A stretch of DNA of 23,517 nt from Reticulitermes lucifugus (Eukaryota > Arthropoda > Insecta > Blattodea > Rhinotermitidae). Below, piece after piece: positions 9,850 to 19,616 of the stretch. Position 1 is the stretch's first letter, and every line of letters starts with the position of its first letter. Below the pieces are notes generated by a model. It was not told the DNA's origin and made no database searches. It was given only the letters and a program-made list of their open reading frames with translations. The stretch is taken from the NCBI GenBank assembly GCA_026260175.1, contig JAKCWW010000868.1, positions 58,588 through 82,104 of the forward strand, written 5' to 3'. A program made the position numbers and the translations under genes.

Positions 9850-10375
9850 TGCAATGGAGGTTGGTTTTGTCACAGTGGATATGCGAACCCACAGAATAAC
9901 AGGTACAGATCTGCAGAAAAGTCCCGCGTTAGTCCACAAGGAGCCATTATATGACACTATTAAAGTTGGAGTGTGGTGTGCTAGGAGTGCAACTAGGATT
10001 ACTGGACCTGTTATTTTCTGGGACCATAAATTCCCAGTGATATGTTAAGACATATTCTGACACCATTTTTTGAGTACCGCAAGCCAATCTGTATATCATT
10101 TAGAGAGTCTTTTTGGTGACAGAATACAGAGCAGGGGATTGTGGCCTCCATTTTTACCAGATCTGTACCAGTGCAGTGCTTGCTTGTGGGGTATGGTAAA
10201 GGATAAAGTGTATAGTAATAAACCACACACTAAAGACTATCTGAAGAAAACATTCAGGGTGTAATTTCTGTAATTACACCAGCAGAACTTTTTTTGGCAT
10301 GCAATGAACAACATGTTAGCTGGGTGTGGTGCATATCTGCTTGCTAAAGGAACCTTTTTCCAGCACTTTCTTTAA
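9850..10375 (+). pseudogene. Tc1/IS630-superfamily transposase remnant (C-terminal part)
   Basis: In pieces spread over frames one can read SGYANPQNNRYRSAEKS, then KVGVWCARSATRITGPVIFW, then ESLFGDRIQSRGLWPPFLPD, CLWGMVKDKVYSNKPHTKD and finally CGAYLLAKGTFFQHFL before TAA (10373-10375). This is the order of the insect transposase family with 'VNSQNNRYW', 'KVGVWCA.SA..I.GP.FF', 'RGLWPPRSPDL.P.D..LWG.LKD.VY' and a 'C...G.HFEHLL' ending. The PPxxPD block carries one catalytic-region Asp, but the adjacent 'NPCD' is changed to QCSA. Several in-frame stops and shifts make it inactive. It lies in intron 1 of TM9SF3, same strand. The N-terminal half is not traced with confidence. Confidence 0.7.
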
Positions 10376-11087
10376 ATATGGTAAGAACCTAATATTAACT
10401 GCACAACATTGAACTCAGACTTTCAGAACATATAAACATAATGAGTAAAAATGTAATACTAACAGCATTACATTGAAGTAAAATGTGTGAAATTTGACTT
10501 AATGGCAAATTGGAATAGTAGTGATTGATGCACTGTCTTGTCGCCATGCAGAGCAGGCTGTGAAGTGACCATCTAGATAAACTAAGGTCCCGGTATATTG
10601 ACAGTGGGTTTGATACTGAACATCGGTGAAATATGCCAATTTTACTAGTGTAGTTGTGGTTTATTGAAGTACTGTTCATCGGTCAAAGATGATGTTATAA
10701 AATGCTGAGTTAAAGTTTGTATTGTAGAGTTAATTGAGGAAGGGGAACTAGGTATGTAGGCAGGTAAATAACTGTATATGCAGTACAGTTTCCTCTGTGT
10801 AGCTATATGGCACAGTACAGTATTCCATTTTTCATATTATGTATTTAAGTTTGTATGTAATACAGTAGGACCCTTCCACATAACAGTAGGTTTTGTCAGG
10901 ATAGGTCCCTTCCTTTTATCAGTTCTAGGTTAATGAGAATATTTGTTTTAGTACCATTCTGTTATCTGGTTTTATTAACACATTTCATTTTTATAGCACT
11001 ACTGTTTTTCATTCTCTTAATCCCTCTCATTTACCGCTACTATGAAACACAAAATTCTCCCTACTTGTAAACAAAACCTTACTACAG
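10376..11087 (+). other. Intron 1: nothing firm
   Basis: A sequence at 10863-10883, TACAGTAGGACCCTTCCACA, resembles a pogo-type MITE end, but no partner end was found. Otherwise featureless AT-rich intron. Confidence 0.4.
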
Positions 11088-11097
11088 TTCATTACTT

Positions 11098-11390
11098 CAT
11101 TGCTTGGCAGCCGGGATAGCACAGTCAGTGTAGCGACTTGCTACAGACTGGACGGTCTGGGAATAGAGTCTCAGTAATGGCGACATTTTCTGTGCCCGTC
11201 CAGACTGGCCTCGAGGCCCACCCAGCCTTCTATATGAGGGGTACCTGGTCTTTTCTGGGTGTAAAGCGGCTGGGGCGTGATGCTGACCACCCACCCTGTT
11301 CTAGCACCAAGGTTGCAAATGGGTTGGAGCTATACCTCAGCCTCTCCTGTATGCCTATATGGGCATGTCATGGGGTGACCTTTACCTTTC
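11098..11390 (+). mobile_element. tRNA-derived SINE, copy 1, with 10-bp target duplication
   Basis: Perfect flanking repeats TTCATTACTT at 11088-11097 and 11391-11400. The head is tRNA-like: A-box TAGCACAGTCAG (11117-11128) and a decayed B-box GGTCTGGGAATAGAGTC (11154-11170). The body (CGTCCAGACTGGCC, AAAGCGGCTGGGGCGTG) and the 3' tail GACCTTTACCTTT are shared with the two reverse-orientation copies at 13176 and 15418. This copy is the most diverged, hence probably oldest. Confidence 0.85.
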
Positions 11391-11400
11391 TTCATTACTT

Positions 11401-13175
11401 ATAATATTTTGAAATCCTCATTGATATGTGCAGGTTGTTCATGATTTGGTAGTCTGTGGGGACAGGATGTAGAGGAAGTTACTGACATGTGTGAAATGAC
11501 TGATTGATTATAAATGATGAATTAGGAAAGGTGAAGGCAAGTCCCTGTTAAAGACTTTGCGTGGAGGTACTCAGAATAACCATCTACTGCTAGAGATTCA
11601 GTATGTCAGGTGACAAATTAAATGGTATTAGGTCTGCCCACGAGATTTGTAAGTACACTGACATTCACATTGCCTATAATGTTCTGGTATCCATAAAAAT
11701 TGCAGTATCCAGCAGCACTTTGGTATCTGTGGTGCAGGATAAACCAGCTTATATTATACATGTGTATCAGTTAAATGTTAGAATGCTATTGCTGTTAAAA
11801 GTTGGACTGACTTTTAAAAAATTCATCTTACTTTTGTGCAGTGTTGTATCTGGATATTGTTATTTATGTTCACCCCGGTGCATGACGATGGGTTTTGTCA
11901 GTGTATTCAATTCAATTTTCTGTGGTCTCGAAGATACAATGTGGGTGTTTTTTGATAACAGCAGGTTTTCATAAGAATTAATTGGTGAAGTCCTTACTCT
12001 GTCTTATGTTATTTCCTGCATATCAGTGATTTCTTTTTAAATTTTGAGGAACTGCAAGTATATTCTTTGTGTGTGTGTCTGCCCTCCTGCTGATTTTAAC
12101 TGTGTGTTGCTGCCATTGCAAATAGCATTGAAATGTAGATTACGTTTGCTGATAAGTAAATTGCATGGTGTGGGTGTGGCAGGGTAGAAGATAACGAACA
12201 TGGTTAACTGTATGATTCGCCTGCCATTAAGGGCTTTGTGACTGCTGTAATAAGTTCTAATATTGTTTTGTGTTATTTTCCCTATATGGCTGTATTTATA
12301 ATGAAAGATATGGATGGAACCATTCCCATATATTTGACTTCATTATAATAAATTCATCACATTCATGGATTTCTTTTGGCTTTTATGGGATTTAATAGCC
12401 TGGAAGTTTAAATTTTACTCTTGCCATGTTATCAATTCATTAACTATACAAAGACTGCAGAAAATAATTTCCACCAAGATTGTGTGTTTGATGGTGTTTG
12501 AACCTTTCACCATTTTACCTATCATTTTATCCCGTGGCAGTCTTTGTGGCCTGTGTCAAGTAGTTTAGAGCACTTGTTGCTAGCAGAAATTATCATGAGG
12601 TGTTCAGTACAAACATTCTTTGTGAGAACAGAATTCTAGATGACTGGAGGGGAATACAGGGAAGTATGTTGGAGGGGAAAGTGTAACAGCAGCATGGAAA
12701 TTTTGAGGGCATTGCATCAGTGAGACTTCTTTTTGCAACCTTTGTATAATGTGTCACTTTGAGAAAGATGTACCATATTTCTGTGAGTGAGCTTGGCATT
12801 TAACTGAAAGCATTCAGTCAGCCTTTTGTTGAATAAAGTATGTATTGCCACTAATTTATACTTAATTATTATATTACCTGCAGTAAGTAATAAATACAAT
12901 ATATGTGACCCATTTAATGACCTGTGGGACCTTATAAAATACAGTGACAGAGTCATATGGTACCATTATTTAAATATCCTTATCTGCCTAAGATTTGGAC
13001 CACATTGCACCGGGGAAATAGAGGCAGCAAGGTCGTCCTGTATATCACTATTTACTTATTGACTCAGCAGTGTATCCTTGTAAGACGTTAATCTTCACGG
13101 CATACAGAGTTTGGTTGGAAAACCTCAACAACAGAGTTAATGCATTAGAGAAATGGGTAGATACACATAGTAGGT
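11401..13175 (+). other. Intron 1: nothing recognised
   Basis: About 1.8 kb of AT-rich sequence with chance short open frames on both strands and no family resemblance. Short GTGTGTGTG near 12067. Confidence 0.45.
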
Positions 13176-13457
13176 AAGGTAAAGGTAAAGTTCACCCTAG
13201 AACAGGCCATGAAGGCCCAGAGGGGGAGTAGAGGTATAGCTCTACTCTTTGTTTAATCTCGGTGCTAGATGGGGGTGGTTGGTTAATGCCACGCCCCGGC
13301 CGCTTTACCCCCGGGAATGACCCGGTTCCCACTGTACTGGAGGCTGGGTAGGCCCCAGGGCCAGTCTGGACGGGTGCTGAAAATCTCGCCCCCACCAGGA
13401 TTTGATCCCCGGACCGTCCAGCTTGTAGCGAGTCGCTATACCGACTGAGCTATCCCA
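13176..13457 (-). mobile_element. tRNA-derived SINE, copy 2
   Basis: On the minus strand: A-box TAGCTCAGTCGGT (13452-13440), B-box GGTCCGGGGATCAAATCC (13416-13399), GC-rich body, then the 3' tail GTGAACTTTACCTTTACCTT. The tRNA-like head reads TGGGATAGCTCAGTCGGTAT, close to an intact pol III promoter. A target duplication was not evident. It lies in intron 1, about 240 bases before exon 2, antisense to TM9SF3. Confidence 0.87.
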
Positions 13458-13700
13458 AATAATATTAAAATCAGTCTTAAGTAGAGTGTGAAAATGTAAG
13501 TGGATTGGAACTGACAGTGACAAGCTATCTTGTTCACAGTAATGAACCATTTGGGTGGTGGTATAGGGCTGGTATTGAGTAGCTGAATAACAGTAAGTTT
13601 TTCAATGGTGATTCTATACTGTGGAGTTTGTTTTTATAATATTTATCTTCTTCTTTGTGAAGAGTTTCTGAATACTTATACAGAGTTGCATTTGTTTCAG

Positions 13701-13896
13701 TATGATGATCATGATGAAGTTGTTCTGTGGATGAATACCGTTGGTCCGTACCATAATCGGCAAGAGACATACGCATACTTTTCCCTGCCATTTTGTGTGG
13801 GGACAAAGGAGAGCATTGGTCATTATCATGAAACCCTTAGTGAGGCTCTTCAAGGAGTGGAACTTGAATTCAGTGGCTTGGATATTGAATTCAAAG
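13701..13896 (+). CDS. TM9SF3: TM9SF3 exon 2: lumenal domain, first part
   Basis: Acceptor TTTGTTTCAG ends at 13700, donor GTAAAT begins at 13897. The 196-base exon encodes [20 protein letters not shown] then [14 protein letters not shown] and [20 protein letters not shown], ending DIEFK plus one base (phase 1). The blocks [24 protein letters not shown] and [19 protein letters not shown] are the most recognisable part of the TM9SF3 lumenal domain and leave little doubt about orthology. The split codon GCT (Ala) is completed by CT at 15832. The start of the nonaspanin (EMP70, Pfam PF02990) domain lies here. Overlapping minus-strand frames are shadows. Confidence 0.96.
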
Positions 13897-14548
13897 GTAA
13901 ATGAAATAAATACAAGTTTTTTATTGTTGTTGAAGGACTTCAGCTAGTGCATCAGCTATTCGTACGTGTACCAAGTGTACCACTGATGCCTGAGAAACAG
14001 TTGACATTGTAAACGTCGTCTTTTATGAGACATGCAGAAAATAGTATATCTTGCCCTTCATGAGATAAGTGCAAGAAATATGATGACTGGATGTATGAGG
14101 TATTTTGTTGCCAGTCATAAACTGAAATAAATAAACCCCAAATAGGAGCTTTTGCCCAGCACTTGAAAATTTCAACAAAATTAATTGTACTTGGTAAGGT
14201 TTTTACATTGCGACTTGAAACAGCTCCATCACATGACGGAGTTAACATAATTTTTGTGCGCAAAACCATGCTATCTCTAGCTATGACTTCCACAGATAAC
14301 CCTTTGGTTTTTCTTTTCATGTGTATTATAGACCTATATGGTAAAATCACAGGTTCACTTGAGACAACTTCTTAAATTTTATTGTCACGCAGTGCTGATC
14401 GAAGCATATGTATAGTTCAAGACTGTGTTGTGTTGCTTTAGAAGCTGGGGAAATGAATGAGGAACAGAGGCGCAGAGTTCAGTCCCTAACTTACCTCCGA
14501 CTGCTTCGTAACCACTGCCATTTGGCATATCATCAGCTGTAAGAATAA
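13897..14548 (+). other. TM9SF3 intron 2, 5' part: nothing recognised
   Basis: AT-rich with chance open frames on both strands. No repeat termini seen. Confidence 0.45.
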
Positions 14549-14572
14549 CTTTACTTTACTTTACTTTACTTT
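14549..14572. repeat. (CTTTA)n microsatellite
   Basis: Almost five tandem CTTTA pentamers lie immediately upstream of the LINE fragment, possibly marking its truncation junction. Confidence 0.9.
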
Positions 14573-14575
14573 GTC

Positions 14576-15291
14576 CAGGCCGAAATATATACGACTGAGG
14601 CTTGTGTAATGGAGAATATAGAAAAGGGCTACACAGGTGGGAACATTTATATTCCTTCTGAAAGCCAAGTGGCCATTAAGGCCCATGATAATTTCCAGAT
14701 AAATTTCAAACTAGTCTGGGACTGCCATCAGTCCCTGACAAAACTGGCAGAACATAACAGGATCCAACTGGTATTGATGCCAGGACACACGTGGTTTGAT
14801 GGAATTGAAATAGCTGACCAATCAATGAGGCACGGCTCCTCACATCCACTTGTGGGACCTGATCCTGCCTTTGGCATATCTACAAAGGTTGCCACGGGAG
14901 TAAACAGGGACTGGATAAGTAGGAAATATGAGGAGCATTGGCAGTCCTCATGGACATAGGCAGGGTATGGGCTTTGTTAAAACACCCGCTTCTAAAAGAG
15001 CTGGAGAATTACTCAGTTGGAGACAGAAACCAGTGAAGAATATTGATGGGGCTGCTAACAGGGCACTGTCATTTGAATAGACAGCTATTCAAACTGAAGC
15101 TGATAGATAATCCTGTGTGTAGTAGATGCAAACAGGCATTTGAAATGGCCATGTATGTTCTTTGTGACTGTGAGCCATTAGCCACATTAGGTCACCTAGG
15201 TCAGCATTTTCTGAAACCAGATGACTTTGGTAACATCTCTGTCAGCAGGGTGCTACACTTTGTTCAAGATGTGGGGCTAAGTAACGGGTGA
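14576..15291 (+). pseudogene. Non-LTR retrotransposon RNase H / C-terminal fragment
   Basis: Two open stretches separated by a broken segment (14960-15042). The first, from AEIYTTEACVMENIEK, contains SESQVAIKAHDNFQINFKLV, KLVWDCHQSLTKLAEHNRI, LVLMPGHTWFDGIEIADQSM. This matches the RNase H of insect LINEs, whose usual blocks are SDSQAAIKAL, VPGHxGxxGNExAD and LARxG. The catalytic Asp of SDSQ is Glu here. The second stretch, MGLLTGHCHLNRQLFKLKLI then CSRCKQAFEMAMYVLCDCEP, is the C-terminal cysteine/histidine region after RNase H (usual form TGLLTGHCHLKGHLFKLG.....C..C....ET..H.LC.C). Stops and a Tyr in place of the expected His of ETxxHxLC show decay. The 5' truncation falls at the CTTTA microsatellite. 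It is in intron 2 of TM9SF3, same strand. Confidence 0.85.
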
Positions 15292-15417
15292 GTGAAAGGG
15301 CTGCACAAAATATCTAATATGGTCAGATTGTGTGGGTCACTTTGGTGCCTGTCCTTATGTATTCTATTCTGCTCAATCTGTCCCTGCCTAACCAAGTAGG
15401 TTATGACACGGTAGCAA

Positions 15418-15688
15418 GGTAAAGGTAAAGTTCTCCCTACAACAGGCCATGAAGGCCCAGAGGGGGAGTAGAGGTATAGCTCTACTCTTTCTTTAACCCT
15501 GGCACTAGTTGAGGGTGGGTGGTCAACTCCACACCCCGGCCACTTTACCCCCGGGAAAGAAACCAAGTACCCATTGTGTAGGAGGCTGGGTGGGCCTTAG
15601 GGCCGGTGTGGACGGCTGTGGAAAATCTCACCCCCATGGGGATTCGATCCCCGGACCGTCCAGCCCGTAGCGAGTCGCTACACCGACT
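15418..15688 (-). mobile_element. tRNA-derived SINE, copy 3, with 11-bp target duplication
   Basis: Flanks CACGGTAGCAA (15407-15417) and CACAGTAGCAA (15689-15699) match in 10 of 11 bases. On the minus strand the B-box reads GGTCCGGGGATCGAATCC, a good match to the GGTTCGANTCC consensus. The body and tail match copy 2 at 13176-13457 closely over the whole length. The extreme 5' A-box part is shortened to TCGGTGTAGCGACTCGCTAC. Confidence 0.88.
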
Positions 15689-15831
15689 CACAGTAGCAAA
15701 GATTTAGATCCATGAACACGGTAGGAATGGTTTCACTAAACTGAAGTGTTTATGGATCTAAACAGTTCCGTTGGTTCATGTTCTGCCATTATAGTCAGTG
15801 AATATTATACCGTATTCATTTTGTATTTCAG

Positions 15832-15954
15832 CTGACATATCAAGTACACCATACTGTGAAATACAGCTTACAGAAGAGAAACAGAAAGCGTTCAGCTATG
15901 CAGTAAAGAATCATTACTGGTATCAGATGTACCTAGATGATCTTCCAGTCTGGG
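15832..15954 (+). CDS. TM9SF3: TM9SF3 exon 3: lumenal domain, second part
   Basis: Acceptor TGTATTTCAG ends at 15831; donor GTAAGT begins at 15955. With the last base of exon 2 it encodes [38 protein letters not shown] and VWG, ending in phase 1. The block [17 protein letters not shown] is a signature of TM9SF3. The YCEI Cys and the earlier FSLPFC Cys (exon 2) are conserved positions that may form a lumenal disulphide, which is inference. The split Gly codon GGA is completed at 20750. Both phases agree with neighbours, so no frameshift is present. Intron 3 is about 4.8 kb and full of transposon relics. Confidence 0.95.
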
Positions 15955-16556
15955 GTAAGTGTTCATCCTGTGAAACAGTTATAGGCAATTACAGTGACGT
16001 GGGACCATGTGGAGCCGTAGAGCACCACAAGAAGGATTCTGTAGTTAAAGAAAGGATGAATATCCATTAGTTATTTTGATAGTTTCAGCCTTGTTGAGCC
16101 TTTTATATGTACAGGTGTTACATATAAGGTGTGCCAAACTACAGGGTGTTATTTTGTCACTGGAATAAAACGTGCTATATGAACCTATGCCCGATTATCA
16201 ACCATTAGATCCCTATGAGCATTTTAATAAACATACATGGCTGTAACTGAAAATTTTACAATACATGTGTTTTATCATACTGTACAGTTGAAAAGAAATT
16301 TATGTGCCAGATAGCCCCACAAAAGAAAGATTTCCATTGAGTCTTAACCTATTGTACAGCATGAGTACAAAACAACGGCAGCAATGAAGTGTTACCTGCT
16401 GTATGTACAGTATCAGAAGAAAACTGTGTGTCAAGAGAGATACATTTTTAATTATGTTACTGAGTTAGTTATGTTAGTTTACGTAGTTATGATACAAAAT
16501 AGAAGAAGAAAATCAGTGTTGATTAGGTGATATCAAAGATTGTCAATTTTCAGTTA
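15955..16556 (+). other. TM9SF3 intron 3, 5' part: nothing recognised
   Basis: The exon 3 frame runs on past the donor to a TAG at 16068-16070 without similarity to TM9SF3, as expected of intron. No other feature seen. Confidence 0.5.
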
Positions 16557-16731
16557 CAGTAAAACCCCGATAAGAAGTCCCCGCATAAGAAGTTTTCCCC
16601 TGTAAGAAGTCTGATTTTTAAAGTCCCAAAATACTATTGCTTTTAATAAGCTTCCCTCTTAATAAGTCTTCCTGCTTAAGAAGTCCCTAATCCTCTGGTC
16701 CCTTGAAAGACTTCTTAACAGGGTTCTACTG
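16557..16731. mobile_element. pogo/Tigger-type MITE, 175 bp, TA target site
   Basis: TA at 16555-16556 and 16732-16733. Ends are CAGTAAAACCCCGATAAGAA (left) and CAGTAGAACCCTGTTAAGAA (right, reverse strand). The interior is largely made of TAAGAAGTCCCC / TAATAAGTCTTCC-type units at short spacing. Same family as 1-75. Confidence 0.87.
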
Positions 16732-17189
16732 TATATTGCACTGATTATTCTTCAAAACATCCTCCACTGTTTTGTATGCACAGTTCTGCACATCTCGTGC
16801 TAGAGGTGTGAGTTAAGCACCATGGTGTTTCATAAGAACAGATACTGTACAGTTTGATACAATATCTTGAAGCATGTAGCAGTGTAACAGTTGATAATTG
16901 CATATGTGTTTACATAACATTTTTTACTCAAAATGACTCATAATCAAATTCTGATGTTTGCACGTTACGCTGTGGAACAGCCTACATACACACACACCTT
17001 AAGTTATAGTCACCCTAACACAGGAGAACCAAACAATTGCTGCTCACAGCAGGTGCATTGTTGAGAATGCATTTGAGTTTGCTGTTGTGTGATGTTGCAT
17101 ACTTTCACTGTGACCGCTCTTGGTACCACTTCTTCGTGTCCACCACATGCGTCGGTTGTGTGCTGGTAATAAACATGTTGGTTGTTAAG

Positions 17190-17600
17190 TTTAAGTCAAA
17201 CCAACCATTGCACCGGAGTTATTAACAAAGTATATTTGCGACCCCTACATACGTTTCGGCAATCAAGTTGCCAGCCTCAAGGGGCACATCAGAGAATTAC
17301 GAACATCCACGGCATCCAGATACACACACTCGGCATTACAATGAAAGTACACATGTCGCTAACAATATTAAAATGAATTGATGTCCACAGTCACAGAAAC
17401 AAACGTTAAAAGTAAACAACACAATGTGTCTAAGTCAGTGATGTTAGCTGACACTTCACATAACAGTAAAAATTATCACATACATATGTTGTTACATGAC
17501 TAAATCTAGACGATTAAAATATATATAAAAGTTTATTCTAAAATGTTTTTTGGCTGTTGGTTATGTATACAATCGTATAGTCAATCAATGTTGGTCTCGT
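17190..17600 (-). mobile_element. Penelope-like retroelement non-coding fragment (tentative)
   Basis: On the minus strand a hammerhead-like motif (17284-17241) is followed about 27 bases later by GGTGCAATGGTTGGTTTGAC (17214-17195), a relative of the tail at 1977-1958. The far side extends to roughly 17600, where TGTATACAATCG and GTTGGTC recall the far side of the 1.95-kb copy. No reverse transcriptase is present. Right boundary is a guess. Confidence 0.4.
17241..17284 (-). ncRNA. Hammerhead-like motif, copy B (variant core)
   Basis: Minus-strand parse: CCCC (17284-17281), UUGAGGCU, hairpin GGCAA-CUUGA-UUGCC (17272-17258, five perfect pairs), GAAA (17257-17254), CGUAUG as a minimal helix III, UA, GGGG (17245-17242). 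The GAAA side and stems are good, but CUGAUGA is replaced by CUUGAGGCU, which is not a functional hammerhead core. The conserved stems could instead serve another role in the element. Confidence 0.3.
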
Positions 17601-17781
17601 CCTGTAGCTTGGGATGTTGTGTGTCCGGTGAAGTGTCGTGTATTAAGTACTACTAATATAAGGATGTCTGGTTGTTATTCCATAATGTTGTTCATAAGTT
17701 GTAAATGTTTACTTGTGATGTAAAAATGAAGCTGTATTGTAGTGTATAATAAATGCGCTGAATAATAAATGAATAATAATA

Positions 17782-17955
17782 CAGTAAAACCCCGATTTAA
17801 TGTTCCCGCATTTAGTGAAATGCCGGATTTAGTGATGATTTTTTCATGTCCCGACAATAGCTCCATATTAATTGAAAACCTCCATTTAATGAAAACCTCG
17901 ATTTAGTGAAATACATTCTAATCCCCCAGCAATTCATTAAATAGGGGTTTTACTG
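17782..17955. mobile_element. pogo/Tigger-type MITE, 174 bp, TA target site
   Basis: TA at 17780-17781 and 17956-17957. Ends CAGTAAAACCCCGATTTAAT (left) and CAGTAAAACCCCTATTTAAT (right, reverse strand). The interior repeats ATTTAGTGAAAT/ATTTAATG units. Termini are nearly those of the 16557 element, while the internal unit differs. Confidence 0.88.
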
Positions 17956-18398
17956 TAATATGAATGCAGGAGATGATCCTGTTTAGCCCACTTTCTGTTA
18001 TCAGGTGAAAGTATGTATGCATATTGTGACATAAGTCCCCCCCAGTGCTGTATTTTTTAATTTCCTACAGTCAGAAGTAATAACATGATTAGTGTGTGGA
18101 CTTGTGAGGTGTAAGTGATACTTGTGACAGTTTAGGCCCTGAAATGATGTGTGCTAATGGATGTTTGAAAATATGCATGTTTTGTTAAGGTATTTTTGAG
18201 GAGTTTAAAGTAAAACATGGTTACCATGTGACTTTGTCTTCAGCTTGTGATGGTAATTAGTGAACCATTTGAGGTGGAGTTTGCAGGGGTAGAATGCGCT
18301 ATCTGTGGAGCAAGTTTGAACAAGCTGAGACATGTTAGTGTGCCACAGTCAGTCGTGGCGTGGAAGTGTGCTGCCAGTTCTTGTTGCAGTATCTGTCT
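17956..18398 (+). other. Intron 3: no gene; may include 5' part of the following mariner
   Basis: No terminal inverted repeat of the mariner could be fixed here. An open frame at 18247-18435 has no recognised family. Confidence 0.35.
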
Positions 18399-19420
18399 GA
18401 ACGGCAGGCAGGCATCATGTTCTTTTGCAAAGTAGGGAAATCAGCAGTGGAAACTCTTGTTAAGCTACAGTGTGGTTTATGGAGATGTGAAGCTCTTAAA
18501 ACTCCACTGTGTGCAACTGGTACAACCAATTTAAACAACAGCCAAGACTTACTAGAAGAGGAGTGCGGCAGCGGACCAGTAACATAAAAAAATGCTGAAA
18601 ATGTGGGCACAGTTTGCACAATAATGGCTTCAGACAAACGGCAAAAATATAATTTATGTCTCATATGGATTGGTTCAGGGCATTTTGAAAGAAGATTTGT
18701 GAATGCAGTTTATACATGTGTGCAAAATTTGTGCTCTACATTCTGACGGAGGACCAGGTGGGGATCAGGAAGATCATCACCGCTGAACTGTTTGAACAGT
18801 CAATGCAAGAAGCAGACTTATGGAAGATTATTGCTGAGGACGAACCTTGGGTCTTCACCGCGGATCCTGAGATGAAATGTCAGTCCGCCAAATGGCACAC
18901 CAACATGTCATGCTGAAAACAAAATATACGTGTCTCAAAATCTTATCAGAAGGTCACACTAATCGCTTTCTTTGACAACTGAGATGTGTTGCATCACAAG
19001 TTTGTCCCTAAAGTACAAATAGTCAGTACTGTTAGGTATATACAATTTTTTAATTGTCTGAGGGATGTTGTTTAGCAGAAAAGGCTGGAAAAATGGAGAA
19101 GCAGTTGGATCATGTACCATGAAAATGTGTCTTATCACACCTCGTTCACAGTGCAACATTTTTTGTGTGAAGAACAAATTCTGCCATTTTCCCCGCCACC
19201 TTAATCTACAGACCTTGCTTCATGTGACTTACTGTTCTTCGTAAGACTCAAGATTGGGCTTAGAGGTAATTTGTTATGCATCGGTAGAAGAAATGTAGTA
19301 GATCGTAACATCTGATGTCACAGGCATACCAAAAGAGGACTTTCAGAAGTGCTTCCAGCAGTGGCAGGACTGCTGTTTCAAGTGTGTACATGCAGAAGGG
19401 CAGTACTTTGACGGTGACTG
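18399..19420 (+). pseudogene. mariner-family transposase pseudogene, near full length
   Basis: Reading across frames gives the mariner transposase in order. First comes IMFFCKVGKSAVETLVKL and a broken stretch toward SGPVT. Then CAKFVLYILTEDQ, IIAEDEPWVFTADPEMKCQS, FFDN-DVLHHKFVPKVQIV, EKWRSSWIMYHENVSYHTSF, and finally CVHAEGQYFDGD at about 19384-19418. The span of about 1,020 bases equals a typical 340-residue protein. Of the catalytic triad the first Asp (EDEPW, usually GDETW) is kept. The second (usually HHDN) is changed to Glu in YHEN. The third (PYSPDLAPCD region) is disrupted. Multiple stops and frameshifts show it is long dead. It lies in TM9SF3 intron 3, same strand. The match is from known motifs, not a search. 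Confidence 0.85.
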
Positions 19421-19461
19421 GGTTGGGTTGATACAGTCGTTTCCAATTATCCATTCAAGGA

Positions 19462-19616
19462 TTGCACACTGTAGAGTGGTTTCCTTTCACTCAAAGCTAA
19501 GTTTCTCAACATGTTCCATTGTCTGGTATCCCCTTCTGTCAGTCCCTGTTTAGTCATATTCCATCTTACTCCATCCACATATCCTTTTACTACAAATTTT
19601 GTGTGAGTTCCAGGAA
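19462..19616 (-). pseudogene. LINE-type reverse transcriptase tail fragment (tentative)
   Basis: A stop-free minus-strand frame of about 50 codons reads VKGYVDGVRWNMTKQGLTEG then DTRQWNMLRNLALSERKPLY. It resembles the 'W.D.V..DM...GL.E.D..DR..WR.L' ending of some non-LTR retrotransposon ORF2 proteins. It is too short to assign to a clade, and the flanks are not recognisable. Confidence 0.4.

Noticed and set aside
10863..10945. Single MITE-like end TACAGTAGGACCCTTCC
   Set aside because: No inverted partner end or TA-flanked right boundary found, so not called as an element.
11603..11974. Open frame of 123 codons in intron 1
   Set aside because: Longest plain frame in the window, but hydrophobic and Cys/Val-rich without any recognisable domain; consistent with chance in AT-rich intron.
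13399..13452. tRNA-like sequence with A and B boxes on the minus strand
   Set aside because: Not a tRNA gene: it continues into a 280-bp SINE body repeated at 11098 and 15418, and cloverleaf pairing is not maintained.
13952..14350. Minus-strand open frame of 132 codons in intron 2
   Set aside because: No family resemblance; composition is intron-like; opposite-strand frames overlap it.
15798..15831. Upstream extension of exon 3 with an ATG at about 15798
   Set aside because: The frame is continuous into exon 3, but the TTGTATTTCAG acceptor and phase match to exon 2 show that these bases are intron.
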